This document shows, one piece after another, positions 10,377-22,717 of a stretch of DNA of 64,000 nucleotides (its first letter is position 1; every line of letters starts with the position of its first letter). The DNA is from Acheta domesticus (lineage: Eukaryota > Arthropoda > Insecta > Orthoptera > Gryllidae). The position numbers and the translations under genes were made by a program. Location: positions 62,370,634 through 62,434,633 of the forward strand of contig JAHLJT010009419.1 in NCBI GenBank assembly GCA_031308135.1, in the 5' to 3' direction. The notes beneath the pieces were generated by a model. The model made no database searches, had not been told where the DNA came from, and saw only the letters and a program-made list of their open reading frames with translations.

Positions 10377-10650
10377 CATCTGAACTGGATTCTCCGCCAA
10401 GGTATCTCTATCAGCAATACACCGCCCCAACCAGGAAAAGCTTTATGCTTCCGACTGGACCCCAGTCATGTGCGGTAAGTGAAAGTGTGTATGGGGGGGA
10501 GAGAAGGGATCAAAGATGAGAACAGAAAATTTTCGCATGCGACTTGGCCAATTTCTTAAGATTTTGCTCCGCGAGTCACCTGGTATTGATTGAAGAAACC
10601 ATGCAGAACTGCATATCACTAGCAGATTGCTAGAATTCACATCAACGATG
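10377..10650 (-). mobile_element. Degenerate SINE copy 2
   Basis: Recognisable SINE blocks in minus orientation: the CCGCCCCAACCAGG block, the CATGTGCGGTAAGTG block, the AAGGGATCAAAGATGAG block and the CCTGGTATTGATTG block, with many substitutions. Head and tail are missing or unrecognisable. Confidence 0.6.
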
Positions 10651-12598
10651 CATCTTAATTCGAAGATGCCATCAACAGTTCCAGATAGGTGAAAAAAAAA
10701 TACCGGCAAAACCTTTATGTGTTCCAAGCACCCTTTTTGTCTTTACATTCTTTTAAAACCTAGACACGATGATATTAGCAATTATTTCTTAAAACCATAC
10801 TCCACTATCACTTTAACAAACTGTTCACCGGTCGTAAATCCTAAATACTTTTAATTACTTCGAATATCGCGCTGTTGGGTTATGAAGTGCGGTTGCGGGG
10901 CGGTGCTCTCGCTTTAAATGCTTTTCAGAGGTTCTAACGAATAAAACTTTTCCGAATGTTTACGCATTGTAGTTTCGCAATTTTTCTCATGTAAACGCAG
11001 AAACATTGACGATGTGGAAGATTAAGAAAAACGCAAAAGAAGAAAGGTTTAACTTACAGTACAGTAGTAGTAGTAAAAAGCAGGAAAGGTTTGTATTACA
11101 TACCAATGTCTCATATTTTTTTTAAAACAACCTAACATTACTTCAAAGAGACAAAGCATGTCGAAAAATTGCAAAATAACATTAAATTAAGAATTTAAAT
11201 AAGACGGAAGCACAGCTACAAACACACGCTCACTTTTTGACCCTTTCGCTCTTTCAAATACACAAAGTTAATTAGTCTGCTGTCTCCTGATATATCTCCT
11301 TTATATTTTCCCTCATAAGCTACTTAAACTTCCCTCAGGTACCACTGCAGTATCGCGGTGTTTAATGTAGATGGCGCACGAGTGCACGCTCCTCTCAGAA
11401 ATATCATTTAAGGTGTGCTACCAGACGTTTAGAAACGTATCGCTGCTTGCGCAGAGACATGCAGTTACATGAGTGGAGGTCAAATGAGCACATCAGAAGA
11501 TAATTTTGCCAATGCAAATGTGCAGGCAAGTTGAGTTTACTGGGCAGGATAGGGAAGAAGTTCATTTCCTCGTGGTTGATGTGGATATGCTTTCATATGA
11601 GCAAAGAGCTTCATTTCGTGTCTGTACTGTACCTTCAATGCTAAGCATTCTAGAGACGTGTAATTTACATTTGAATGTAAATTTTATTAGTGTTTTCTTT
11701 TTGAACATTTATTAGCTGTTTCGTTTCAGCCAATATTTAAGTGTAAAGTTATTTACTGAAAGTTATTTGTTTTTTTTTATTTTTAAACTTCACTTAATGA
11801 TTACTCAAAATCAAATGCCGGGAAACTAATTATATGATAAGTCAGTATAGATTGTTGGGTAGTTAAATGTGTTACATAAAGTCTCAGAATATACAAATAA
11901 ACGATATGTTTAACTCAGTAACAACAATAATTAATTCTTAATTGATTCTCATTATTCACAATGTTTATTTTAATGTATTACATCTAATTGTATGCTTCTT
12001 TTCTCCTTTGTGATCGTCATTACATATTTATTCATCACTCTCGCTTTCCCGTGAAGTCGATTAACTACAAAAAGTTATGTACTTACATCTGAAACCTTTT
12101 CAGTGCCCCGAAATCAAAATTTAAAAATGATTCCAATAATTTATTTTGACATTTTGAAGTAAATATCAAAAGATAGATTTTTTAGATGTGAATGACTAAA
12201 TATTTCTCATCGAATGTTGTAAAACATTGCTTATGTAGCATAAAGTTATCGGCTGTCGACAATATCGTCAGATTGTTGGTATTGCAATTTTCAACATGTT
12301 TTCGAGTTTTTTTACGTCTGGTATGGGCCAACTGGTATAAAGAGGATCGGACATTTGTTACCACTGGGACTGAAATCCTACAATCTCCCAGTTAGCAACA
12401 TTACAAAAGCAACAGTTGTCGTCTCAGTCTTGTGACCTTGCATAAGAGATGAAGCCGATGAAACGAGCAGGGAGGTGCTGGCGGCGTCCGGGCAGCTCCG
12501 GTGGCGTGGGTGTAAAGGCGGGAAACGCGTGAGGCTGCCGAGCACTGGGACAACAAGTGCAGCTGTCGAGGGTAAGAGCTGCGGAGCGATAGCGCTGC
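10651..12598. other. Spacer; GC rises from 12420
   Basis: AT-rich to 12400 with no recognised gene. From 12420 the base composition becomes GC-rich and leads into the duplicated unit. Open frames here (11506-11715, 12401-12781) show no domain. Confidence 0.55.
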
Positions 12599-13045
12599 CG
12601 AAGCACTCAGCTCGGCGATAACGGCGCTTTCCCCTCGCCTCCCTTGCCGCATCCCACAGTCGGGAGCAGCACAGACATCACGTGAGAGATAAGAAGCCTG
12701 GAGAAGTCGCGACCAGGAAACCACCCCTGCGGCACTCCTGTAAAGCATGGGGCACGCTGGGTTGTGATCCGCTCCGCTCAATTCAGACCCGCTCCGCTCC
12801 GATCAGGCTGTCTGATCGAATACACCAAACCTGTCCAAGATCTTACCTCGCTGAGCCGGTTTGCATCCGCTCCGCTCCATTCGAATAAAATCCGTTCAGA
12901 CCTGGCTGTCTGACCGAATTCACCAGACATATCAAAGGTTCGCATGTGCCGAGCCGGTTTGCTGCTCTCGAGAGAAATAAAGCGCAAGCAGATAACTCAT
13001 TATAAACCGTCGACACGGCCTGCTGCGGCGCAACACCGCTCGAAA
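12599..13045 (+). repeat. GC-rich duplicated unit, copy 1
   Basis: Homologous in the same orientation to 13275-13640. Shared blocks are the GCGATAACG motif, CCCACAG.CGGGA.CAGC, GACCAGGAAAC and ACTGTAAAGCA, and GGGCACGCTGGGTT. Copy 1 is longer because it contains an internal 98-base tandem duplication. No coding signature. Confidence 0.85.
12766..12961 (+). repeat. Two 98-bp tandem units
   Basis: Units 12766-12863 and 12864-12961 have the same length. Both begin ATCCGCTCCGCTC, pass through a GGCTGTCTGA block and end GAGCCGGTTTG. They are diverged but clearly duplicated. Confidence 0.85.
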
Positions 13046-13274
13046 TGGTTCGCATAGAATATAATTATATGCAGGACTCGGATTCCGATGACATGACACC
13101 TTTTCATTGGTGCATTATAGACGTAGCTAACTTGGAAATGAAAATATATCACGACACACAGGTGATAGAAATGTATAGTTATTGGGTCGTTTTTGTCATT
13201 TTCAACTTCTAGGTCAGTTTTTCAACATGTGCGTCATTTTTGTCATTTTTACGCATTTTGTTTCGCGTTTTGTG

Positions 13275-13640
13275 TTGAGGCATTCAACTCGACGATAACG
13301 TCGCTTCCCCCTCCCTCCTCTTGCCCGGTCCCACAGACGGGAACAGCGCAGGGTTTACGCAAGAGATAAGGCGCTCTGTAGAACTTGTGACCAGGAAACT
13401 ACCCCTGCGGCCCTACTGTAAAGCACAGGGCACGCTGGGTTGGCATCAGCCAGTTGGCTCCATTCAGATCCGATCCGCTCAGACCAGGCCGTCTGATAGA
13501 ATATCCCAGACCTATCCAAGGTTCGCGCTGAAAGAGCCGGTTCACAGCTTGCGAGCAAAATACAGCGCAAAGCAGGGAGCCCATTACAAACCGCCATGGC
13601 CTGCCGCAGTGGAACGCCTTTGAAAATGCTTCGCGAGGAA
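13275..13640 (+). repeat. GC-rich duplicated unit, copy 2
   Basis: Second copy of the unit at 12599-13045, carrying a single version of the 98-base module. The ~230 bases between the copies are AT-rich with GTCATTTTTGTCATTTTT strings. Confidence 0.85.
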
Positions 13641-13814
13641 CATTTTCAGCTCTCAGAACATTTAAAAATCACCCGTTATCAGAGGCCAGCCTGACCCAAT
13701 ACGGGAGGTGTCCGCAACGGACACGTCGGAATGTTTCACCGAAAATTAAATCCGTTAAGACGTATTAATTGCAATATATTAGTCGTCAAGACGAATGAAT
13801 TGCGATTGCTCAGG

Positions 13815-13985
13815 GCAACAACTGTTGAAATCGCGTAGTCTCTGATAGGGAGAGTTCGAATCCCTATATTGTCGGATTTTCGACACTAGCTATGTGTGTC
13901 GAATTCAACAACTGTGTGTAGTTTCCGTGATATCTCCACACAATACCAAGCGAATGTTGGAGAAGAAACGTATCGCATTAATGTT
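13815..13985 (+). mobile_element. SINE head fragment (copy 3)
   Basis: Contains a B-box-like AGTTCGAATCCC (13855-13866) followed by the family phrase GGATTTTCGACACTAGC and then ACCAAGCGAATGTTGGAG. The rest of the SINE is absent. Confidence 0.75.
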
Positions 13986-14389
13986 TATAAAGCAATAATA
14001 TTTCACTGGAGGTTTGTCACTTTATAGCCATTTATACATCAAGGGCGTTTTCAGGGTTCTTATGATCGAGCGGCAACAAAAATTTCGAAGGCCAAAGGAT
14101 TAAGAGACTGCTCCGGAATATCTGTGGAAATGTCGGAATAAACCCCTAAAACGAGCAACCAAAGCAGCCGAAGAATTCTGTAGTGAGCAACCAAAGCAGT
14201 CTGTATAATTCTCATCTTAATCAGAAACAACCTCCTGTGAAGGTTACTTAACTGATATCTAAAGTTAACCATCGTCGAAACGGAACTTAGAAATTCACTT
14301 AGACTGGCATCTCTGCTTGATGCATTTAGAGGTTTCCTTCTCCGTGAGTAACGGACACTCGGGTATGCGATGTTCGAGTGAGTATGAGC

Positions 14390-14426
14390 GAGTAAAATCG
14401 CGAAGATGCAATGCTCTATTGTGCAT

Positions 14427-14478
<52 letters not shown>

Positions 14479-14760
14479 GGGGTGAAGATAGTACAAGGAA
14501 GAGGAAGGAAAAAGATCACAAACGGTCCGGGTTCCGATTGTTAGGTACTACTCCAGAATTCGCCTGGTGTTGATCAGAGATACCACGGAAAACTACAGAT
14601 CAGAGCAGCCAGCCGCTAAAAGTTTCTCCAGATAACGGCTGTATTTGACATACGTATGTAGCTAGTGCCAAAACAACTACCATCGACGGGACTAGAACCC
14701 TAGGACCCCCCCGGTAACAGTTACTTCAGTGACATCAATTAATGGTCAGAACCATTTATG
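14390..14760 (-). mobile_element. SINE copy 4 with GT expansion
   Basis: Minus-strand copy: the GATAGTACAAGGAAGAGGAAG and CGCCTGGTGTTGATCAG blocks, then the tRNA-like head with B box GGTTCTAGTCCC (reverse of 14691-14702). A (GT)23 microsatellite at 14431-14476 sits where other copies have the ACACATAATTAC stretch. Confidence 0.8.
14431..14476. repeat. (GT)n microsatellite
   Basis: Forty-six bases of uninterrupted GT, lying inside SINE copy 4. Confidence 0.98.
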
Positions 14761-14934
14761 GCAGTAAAATGTTTATGGAGATGCAGAATCGGGAGTCAAA
14801 TTCTTCCTCACCGATGGATCCACGGAATTTTGTGTCGAAAGTTTTTTTTTAGCAACGTTTTATTACATTATTAACAATTATTACAAAAACAAGCAAATAA
14901 ACACTACATAAATAAATGAAAATGGATTTCAGCC

Positions 14935-15325
14935 GGCGCCCAATCGCTCCTGGAGTTTGAGAGTGCACAGAAAGCGATGGAGACGGGCAGCAAATAATAT
15001 GCGACCAATAAATATCGGTCGTAGAGTGGCGTCGCGGGGTCGCCATTCATCTGCTGCCATCTCCCGCCAGGCGCCGCGATGCGCCGGACGCGCTCTGGCG
15101 GGGCAACGGGGCGGTGATGGATGGCGCCGCGCCTTTCGATCCGCTGGCCGCTCGGCCCATCGGACCAGGGCCCCTTCCGATCGGTGGCGCTGGGAGCACG
15201 CGCTTTTTGCTGGCTCGGGGAGGCTGGCGTTTCGACGTGTCACGAGGAATTTATGGCGCCTCTCATCGTTTGCCTCGCCCCGACGCGCTTTATTCTCTAT
15301 CGACAGCAGCTCTTGCATAGGGTGT
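14935..15325. other. GC-rich, CpG-dense island
   Basis: An abrupt island of GC-rich, CpG-dense sequence in an AT-rich setting. Open frames exist on both strands, as expected from base composition, and none shows a domain. It could be a regulatory or promoter-proximal element; nothing in the sequence proves this. Confidence 0.5.
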
Positions 15326-15502
15326 TCCGGAATGGACTTGGGAATGTGAAATGAGAGATGGACGGGTTGATTGAATTAGGATTTTGAATTCTGGTTGTGG
15401 TGGCCGGTGTCTCAGAAATAAGAAAACGTTCAAATGAATTCCTATACCTTTGACGTCGGAGAATGATGTCTTCGAATGTAATTAGATTTTATATATAAGT
15501 GA

Positions 15503-15845
15503 TTGATTAGTGATTCCGAGAGGGTCAACTGTTGAGGTCATTAGTCCCGTACGTGTAGTGCATGTTTTTAACGTGGGAGGAAGCGGTGATCTTCCCGCGC
15601 TCGACGGCGAAACCCGTTGCTGACCTACCTGTCGGCCCGGAAGAGGTATCTTCCACCAGCGAGGCGGTGTTGATCGGAGAATCCACGGAACAGTACTGGT
15701 CAGGGAAGTTGGTCCCTACGATTCTTTTCCAGACAGCGGCTGAATCCGAAGTAGCTATCGTGGCGAACGTAGGCACTCGAACTCTAGGACCTACCGATTA
15801 GAGGTACCTCAACGACATGTTGATGCCTTGTGCCACCTAAGCCAG
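15503..15845 (-). mobile_element. SINE copy 5
   Basis: Minus-strand copy from the tail (TGATTGATTAGTGATTCC) to the head. The tRNA-like head reads, in reverse, GTGGCACAAGGCATC (A-box region) and AGAGTTCGAGTGCC (B-box region, 15773-15786). The middle third of the SINE is deleted. Confidence 0.85.
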
Positions 15846-18450
15846 TACAAAAATGGACATGTAAGTGTAGTTGTTAGAGATTAGTACAAAAATGTAAGTG
15901 TAGTTGTTATTGACCACAAAGTTACACATTCAAGAATAAACCGTATAAGATTTTTAACGTAGCATTTTGCGAATCCCGGGTACGAAATATTGATACATTT
16001 TCAAGCCTGCCGACACTGAATTCATTGGCGCACCGGCTTGTCTAACAAATGGCCCTGTCAAGAGGTATCTTACGTTTTCTCAAGCTGTTATTTTGAATCC
16101 ATTTGTCTCTCGTAGAGAAATTATCTCTCTCAACACGGATACTCTATGGATTGCACAGGATGCGTGCATGGAATAGGCTTGACCTTTCAAAATGAAAGAC
16201 CTATTGGTTCGTTCTTCCTTGTAGTCTACAATAGGTTCCATGAACAAGTCTCACTCTCAAGAACTCTCGTGCGGGTTTTAAATTGCCCCTAAATTGAAGC
16301 AGGCAGTGTGATCAATGAACAGGTGATGGAAGCAGTGAAAATTGTAGCAACGAGATTAATTTATTTTTTATTAGACAGATTCCAGAGTAATCGATTATAA
16401 ATTTTAGAATAATTTAATGCGTGGCGATTAAATAATATAACCTTTATAAATCAAGTACCTACATAAAAACTATAAATAAAATATATTAGCTCTGATATTA
16501 ACTAAGCCTCTTGCTAACACACAAAAATGCGTTTTAGTACTTTCATTAGCATTTAACTAAAATATGTAGTGATTCGTAAGATTGATAATTCAAAAAGCAT
16601 CGGAATAGCCTACGAACGACATCATTTCCACTCGCTCTGGTATATAAACGTCATAAACGCAACGTGACGTACTCAAAAGCTTTGCCATGCCTTCATTTGT
16701 CGCTATAACAATAGTTTTTACAGTCTGGTATACAAAATATCCCCAGCAAATAAATTAAGTTAGAAAGGAATTTTGGTCAAATGTGCTACGAAACGGGCAC
16801 ACTTGCTTATGCGTTAAATGTATACTTACAAAGCTTTTTATGTAGGAATTAGTATTTATTGGTCAAACTGATTTATTGATCAACACTGTATTATTAATTT
16901 AAAATAATGTGTAAGAAGCAAGGGAAATAAACTATAATATCTATCAATTTCTTCGTTTCTGTTTTTTGAGGACACTTAAACAAATGGTGGCGGCCCATAC
17001 AGCGGAGAGTGTCACTATTGTAAAACATTTAAGAGCGCTACGTTCAAATAATTCCTTTCCGGAGGTTGCAATATGGTTTCGTAATAACGGTATCTGATAA
17101 CTTTTTAACTTTGAGGAAACTGGTGTTTCAGGAAAATCATGAACAACTTTTGTTTTATTAGCTTTTATTACACTGTTATAAGAATATACATTTAGTTTTT
17201 TAGACAGCTACTACTAAAAGCAGCTCTTTCAGGGCTTGCGTGTAGTGCTGAAAGTTCAATTTTTAGCAATATTACTAAAAGGGAGACGATTCGCAAATGT
17301 TATGAAAAATATGTGAATGCAACAAAGAAAACAAAATACTTGAATGAATCAGCTAGAACCAATGTTAATATATTATTAAGTACTTGTATACATGAATTAA
17401 AATATAATGAAAGTAAAGCTGTCTAAAACTTAGTGTATGATATACGTGATACAATTTATTTTTTGTTATTTACGTTAGTAAACACGCACTTAGCCCCTTA
17501 GCAACCAACCATCTAAACAATGTTTTAAGAACGCGTCCGTAGCAACGGCCATTAAAATGCTCGGAGTCCATTAAAGATATCTTAGCGGACTTTCGGGTTT
17601 AGATTTGATCAGTGCTCGTAAATCTTGGGATAAATATGATTTTGACACAAAACACAATTTTTGGGAATAAATGTAAACAATTGTCAGAGGAATGTGTACC
17701 CCTTTATCTTGTATATTGTTCACGGACAAGTCTGCAAGTTCTTATCCCCGGCAAGCACCAAATACTCCAAAAACAAGAATGACCTTCAAAAGCAGGTATA
17801 TGTGACCGTCAGCCTCTAGTGAGAACTTTGTTACTTGCTCTTCCGATTATTTAGGCTTGTAATTAGCTTAGATTTTTCTTCAAATATTCAATAACTTTAT
17901 AATAGTATATTCAAATAAATTTTAAAGAATTAGCCTTCAGTATTTACTATTATTTCAAATTATAGGGAATGAATAACTTACGTGGATACGCAGTCTTCTC
18001 ATGTATTTTTATACATTTTTTCAGCATACTAAGCATACAGAGACTAGTTGGTTTTAATGTTTTTGATCGTTCGTTCAAAAATGCTAACATAAATCTTCGT
18101 TCATGCCTCGAACATTCCTTTTCGTTCGTCAATCACAAAATAAACTATACGCTTTTTCATACGTGGTTACAGTTTTAGAAGGCATCAAACTATATCTTGC
18201 ATCGTCTACTTCCTCCAGAATACCATTGGCACGGAAATATATGCTGATACTTCGAAATTTCCGGATTTTTTCTCAATCAGCTTGCATTAGCAGAAAAAGC
18301 ATTCAACTGTTTAATCACAAAGTATCCAGTACAACCAACCCTTGCTACAGAAAACCGAGAGTAATGACATTTTTTTCTTAATTCATGAAAGTGATAAAAG
18401 TTTATTTTGAATAAGCGATAAACTAGAAATAACAAAAAACGTTGTATGTG
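15846..18450. other. AT-rich spacer, nothing recognised
   Basis: No gene or complete transposon identified. The paired open frames at 17950-18381 on both strands have no family signature. Confidence 0.55.
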
Positions 18451-18550
18451 ACTCGTCCTCTATTAGTCTTTAAGTATTCGGCTTCGCTATCGCTCCGTCT
18501 CGCAGTTAACCTTCCGGCTTCGTCCTTAAAGGCCCATTTAGAGGACTCGT
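18451..18550. repeat. Foldback (hairpin) element
   Basis: Imperfect inverted repeat: ACTCGTCCTCTA...CTTTAAG on the left and CTTAAAGG...TAGAGGACTCGT on the right, with arms of about 36 bases around a CG-rich centre. A related ACTCGTATCATAAACAACC phrase follows at 18649-18668, echoing ACTCGTGTCATAAATAAC at 18545. Confidence 0.7.
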
Positions 18551-19089
18551 GTCATAAATAACTATTATTTTTCTCGTATGATAGCACTTTTAGGCCCATA
18601 GGCGTCGACTCGCAAACTTTCCTACTCGCAAAATAAATGGTCCCTTCTACTACTCGTATCATAAACAACCATTACATTTAGTGCCTGGTTGGGTGCCTGG
18701 TTTTAGTTGCCTGGTTGTTTTAGAAAATAGACGAGCGGAGATATCCTTTGGGACGAGAGTGTACTGCTTGAAGCTGTGAAGAGATTTTAATCGCATCTCC
18801 CGTTAAAGCAGCTCGCTGTGCCGAATCCCTGCGCCGCGGGGAGCGCTAACATGTTGCTAATTGCAAATAAATGTTCCCTCGGCGTTTGAATGAGGACGCC
18901 ATTAAAAAGCGACGCGCTGAGCTGCTCAGTGGAGGACACGGATTCGCAAAGGGGCAAAATACACACTTACGTAGAGACAAGCTGCTATTTGAATTTAGTA
19001 TTTTAAATAAAAAAGGAAATTAAAAATAATAGCTATTAAAAATTATTTTAAAAAGTTATGAAAGTTAAAGTTATTAAAAAAATAACCTC
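18551..19089. other. Spacer with a conserved-looking non-coding block
   Basis: GTGCCTGGTT occurs three times at 18681-18715. The block 18760-18955 is less AT-rich, with GCTAATTGCAAATAAATG and GCCATTAAAAAGCG strings that look like homeodomain-type sites. I infer a possible enhancer only from composition. Confidence 0.35.
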
Positions 19090-19575
19090 CGAGTTGGAAC
19101 AGGCCTTCAGTGGCTTACCATGAAGCAGAAGGAAGAAGTTATCAAAAACAAATGTCGCAAAATTCTCAGGTAATTTTGGGCCAATTAAAGTTGTAGATGA
19201 GTGCCAGCAATGTAATAACAAGGAACTATACAAAAATATTGAAACAATTACTGACACAATGACAAAAAGGATTACTTTCTGGGGACATATTTACACACAA
19301 CATGGTCAAAAATTAACCGTAAGGCTCTCCAACTATTTCACAAATTAAAGATGACCAATACGTGGTTTAAAAAGTTGAAAAGGACTTGGAGAACCCAGAA
19401 TTACAATAGCAGATGTTAGTGAGCGGTCTTCAATGAGAACCAAACTTAAGAAATTCACATGGTTTGAAGGCAAACCAAAAAGAAGAAAGGATCCATTTGG
19501 GCCGAGGAAAGGAAAGAGAAGCTCGGGTGAGAATGAAAGAGATTTGGAAGCAAAGAAAAGAAGAAAGTAGAAATA
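19090..19575 (+). pseudogene. LINE ORF2 C-terminal remnant
   Basis: The plus strand encodes, in pieces, the domain downstream of reverse transcriptase in Jockey/RTE-like LINEs: ELYKNIETITDTMTKRITFW-GH at about 19221-19290, then WFKKLKR, then ITIADVSERSSMRTKLKKF and FEGKPKRRK. In intact relatives this is the ITDTIRKRRLTFYGHI...PWFKEV...EDI..R..FR.K...GFQEK region. Several stops and frameshifts separate the pieces, so it is dead. The reverse transcriptase core upstream is not recognisable. It belongs to a different LINE clade from the R1-type element at the left edge. Confidence 0.75.
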
Positions 19576-19639
19576 AACGTAGTTCATAGTGGCTCATTCG
19601 AAAATAAAAAAAATTCTAAGTGGCATTCAAATTCTAGTG

Positions 19640-20960
19640 CATTTTTTGCTAAGACTAGATATAACTTTCTCACTACCGCTAACGTCGTAGAGAGAAAGTT
19701 ATGTAATGCCGGGCGAAATAACGGGGAGTTTTCGGCAGACAAACTCTAGCAACGAAAAATAAGATAATTCCAGTTGTTAAAATTAGAAAAACTCCTCTAT
19801 CACGTGATGTAGCCAGAATCCATGTTTTGTGGCTCCTTGATATTGAAAAATCGATTGACGGCAAAACGTTTGTCCTTCTGTGAGCAATGCTAGCGGCTAA
19901 ACCGTTCAGCCGATTTTCTCCAAAATTGATATTCCCGAATCGATCTGTCTGATGTCGCGGCTCCTTGAATTTTGAAACCGATATATTAATTTTGGGTGTA
20001 CTTCACATGAAGCCTCTAGGACATTTTCAACATTTTAAAAAAATGCCTCCATCAATTTTGAATTTTTTTGTTGGATAGTTTGAAAGATTGTTAAGAAAAT
20101 GGCGCAGGTCCTATGTTGGTTGAAAAACCTAATTTTGTGAAAAAAATGAAAATTTATTTGGCTTCTTCCTACAACTTCAATAATGAAGATACAGTTTTCA
20201 ATGAAATATGTTCATGAAAAACATCTACAAATAAGGTCACGTTGAACTTTTGAAAATATGAGTATTTTTTGTGTAATTTGATGACAAACATAAGTCGCCC
20301 ACTCTTCATTTACTGCGCATCGTGAACTTAATTACGTTCCTACGAAGTTGGATGTTAGGTAAGTTAGAATTTGTATGTTATTTCATTTTTCATTTTATTA
20401 TTTTTGTATTAAATTTATGTTATTTCATTTTAAATTGCATCATGGTTGCTTGTAACCCATTTTTGTAACGCCGCACTGATAACAGAAGACGATAATGACG
20501 GCTGCATTTCGTTCCCGGCAATATAAATTAATACTTTTATATATTTGTAGAATGTTACAATATCATAGTATTTAATAATTACTATTATATATTTTTAGAT
20601 CTATTTGCATTTGTTTTACAACGCTGTCAGTATCGTATTATTTATTAACTTTTAATTCTCGCATACTGCTTACGAAGAATACTGTAAGGCTAATAAACTC
20701 ATCCAATATGTTCGTAAATACACTGCACACGTTATGCAATTAATTCAATACCAGAAATATATTTTAATTTAAAGTTTTTAAATAAAAAATATATCGCTTG
20801 AAACTATTTAATTTTCGCACCAAATGTTCTACGATTTCAAGTGAGTGTGACTATAAATGATGACTGAGATGTGTTAATTCGAAGAGAAATTGTGGTATAA
20901 ATAGTACTACATAACCATTACTAAAGGCGAGAAAGTAGGTGCTGTTTTAACACCACTAGT
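19640..20960 (+). mobile_element. Family B repeat, copy 3
   Basis: Contains the AAGTTATGTAATGCCGGGCG block, CCAGAATCCATGTTTTGTGG, the GCTAGCGGCTAAACCGTTCA phrase at 19890, the CTTCACATGAAGCCT block, and a 3' end GAGAAAGTAGGTGCTG, hairpin remnant, then ACCACTAG followed by T (CTAG at 20956-20959). No protein. Confidence 0.8.
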
Positions 20961-21620
20961 TTTAATAATGTGGAAATTTTGAGGCTAACTATAAAAGTAT
21001 TTGAAGTAACCCGGCGTTGTCTGGGTATTTACCGCTATCCCATATTAGCAAACATCTATTATGTAGTAAACAAATAATTTTATTTAGGTCCTCGCTCCGC
21101 TTCCGCCCATTACACTTCGAACCGTCACGCTCCTATCTCGCCCCGCTTCATCCATACCCCTCTTCATGCCATCCTGATTCATTCCCTCCTCGCTTCGCTT
21201 CCGGCCTGCTTCACTCTCGGCACGCTTCTCTCCTCCCCTGCACTTATTTTCTGTCCGGCTGGCTCGCCTCTGGTTCGCACTTCCGTGCCTGTCACACAAT
21301 TCGAAACTACACTTTTACAATCATGCATCATACATCATACACTTTTACATTCTTCCGGAGGGGGAGTAACGCTTCATCTCGCTGTACACAATACTCATGC
21401 ACTCACGCAGGAGCGGATCTAGCCAATCATTTTGGAGGAGGCCATCGTAGATTTTTTTAGATATTAAGCAGATTTGTTATATTGTATACTTTTGTAGTGG
21501 GTATATGATATTATTCAATATTATTGATTAAATAATTACTGAATTCTATCATAAATATTGAAATCAATTTTTTTGAAATAAAAGAAGATAACAAACAAAA
21601 ACTCGAAGCCCTTTGTCCCA
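20961..21620. other. Spacer, nothing firm
   Basis: Includes a pyrimidine-rich stretch at 21080-21290 with TCGC/CTTCGCTTCC-like repeats. The 147-codon frame at 21017-21460 runs through it but is compositionally biased and has no domain. Confidence 0.5.
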
Positions 21621-22717
21621 ACCAACGAGCTGGAGATACGTAGAGAGGCAAACGGCCTTGTTTCAGCGCTCCTTACGTGATATTCGTGAAATATGGCCGC
21701 CATGTTTTAAGGTGTCATGGCGTGATTATCATCATGGTGCTGTATTAGCCCTGTCTTCAGTTTGTTATTCCTATAAGCAGTGAATTAGTTTCTTTAACAC
21801 GTTGTGTAGTCACAATCCATGTTTTGGTACGAAAAAATCGATTCATAGCAAGCAAAATGTCTGTCCGTCAGTCTGTGGTCAACGCTAGTACCTAAACCGT
21901 TCAGGCGATTTTCTCAAAAATTGATACACTCGGATCATTTAAAGTAACTCGAGGCTCTGCGAGTTTGAAATGGATATTTTGATTTTGGAGGCACTTTCTA
22001 TGAACTGTCAAAAATATTTTCAAAATGTTCTCAAAGATAGCTTCAAGTTTTTGGATCAAACTTGGTTATCGGATAGCGTAAAAAGGCGCTTAAAAGAATG
22101 ACATTCCTCGCTTTTCGTTGAAATTTTTCAATTCACAAAAATTGCAAAATTTCAATTTTTTTCGGCGTCTTCCAACAACTACAATATTGATGATTGAGAT
22201 TTTTCCTTAAATTTGTTCTTCAAACACAGATCTTAAAATAGTCATGTACAATTTTTCGAAAATATGAGTAGTTTTGGCGTAATTCATGAAATGTAGAAAA
22301 TTTTAATACAATTATTTTATAAAAGAGAGCTACACTTTTTTCCTTTAAATATACTCCTCGTATGTATCAAAGAAAGTTAAAACGGATTGTGCTAGTCCCA
22401 TTTCCAGTGAACTAGTTATATTTTCGAAAATTGCAACAAGTTAACATTCCAGAACTTCCAAACTGATGAAATATTTTTGTCTTAAACGAAATTTGTTCTA
22501 AAACTAGAGATGCTTCAACAGAACATTCACTATCTCGCATTATTTGTAACGACCCCGCGATATAATACTACATGAACCTGCAAAAATGTTTCCAACCAGC
22601 AAACGTTTCTTTCCCCGCTTCCTTGACGTTTGGCACCTTTTAACATGGCGGAGAATGACTCTACTGTTTCAAAGATGGCGACGCTATTGCCTCTCTATGT
22701 ATCTCTAACTCGTTGGT
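21621..22717. mobile_element. ~1.1 kb terminal-inverted-repeat element, family unassigned
   Basis: Arms at 21621-21651 and 22687-22717 (ACCAACGAG...GAGAGGCAA and its reverse) pair at 28 of 31 positions. Weaker pairing continues inward through CGCCATGTTTTAAGGTGTC (21699 onward) and GGCACCTTTTAACATGGCG. The strings just outside, CCCA at 21617-21620 and 22718-22721, are identical and may be a 4-base target duplication. The interior holds a family B copy, so the original element was short and probably non-autonomous. Confidence 0.75.
21785..22590 (+). mobile_element. Family B repeat, copy 4, nested
   Basis: Diverged family B body inside the inverted-repeat element: AATCCATGTTTTGGTACG, AACGCTAGTACCTAAACCGT (21891), TTTTGATTTTGGAGGCACTT and TCGGCGTCTTCCAACAACTA. 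The terminal hairpin is not clear. Confidence 0.7.

Noticed and set aside
14929..15354. Several overlapping frames in the GC-rich island
   Set aside because: Open on both strands in three frames, as expected for high GC; no domain.
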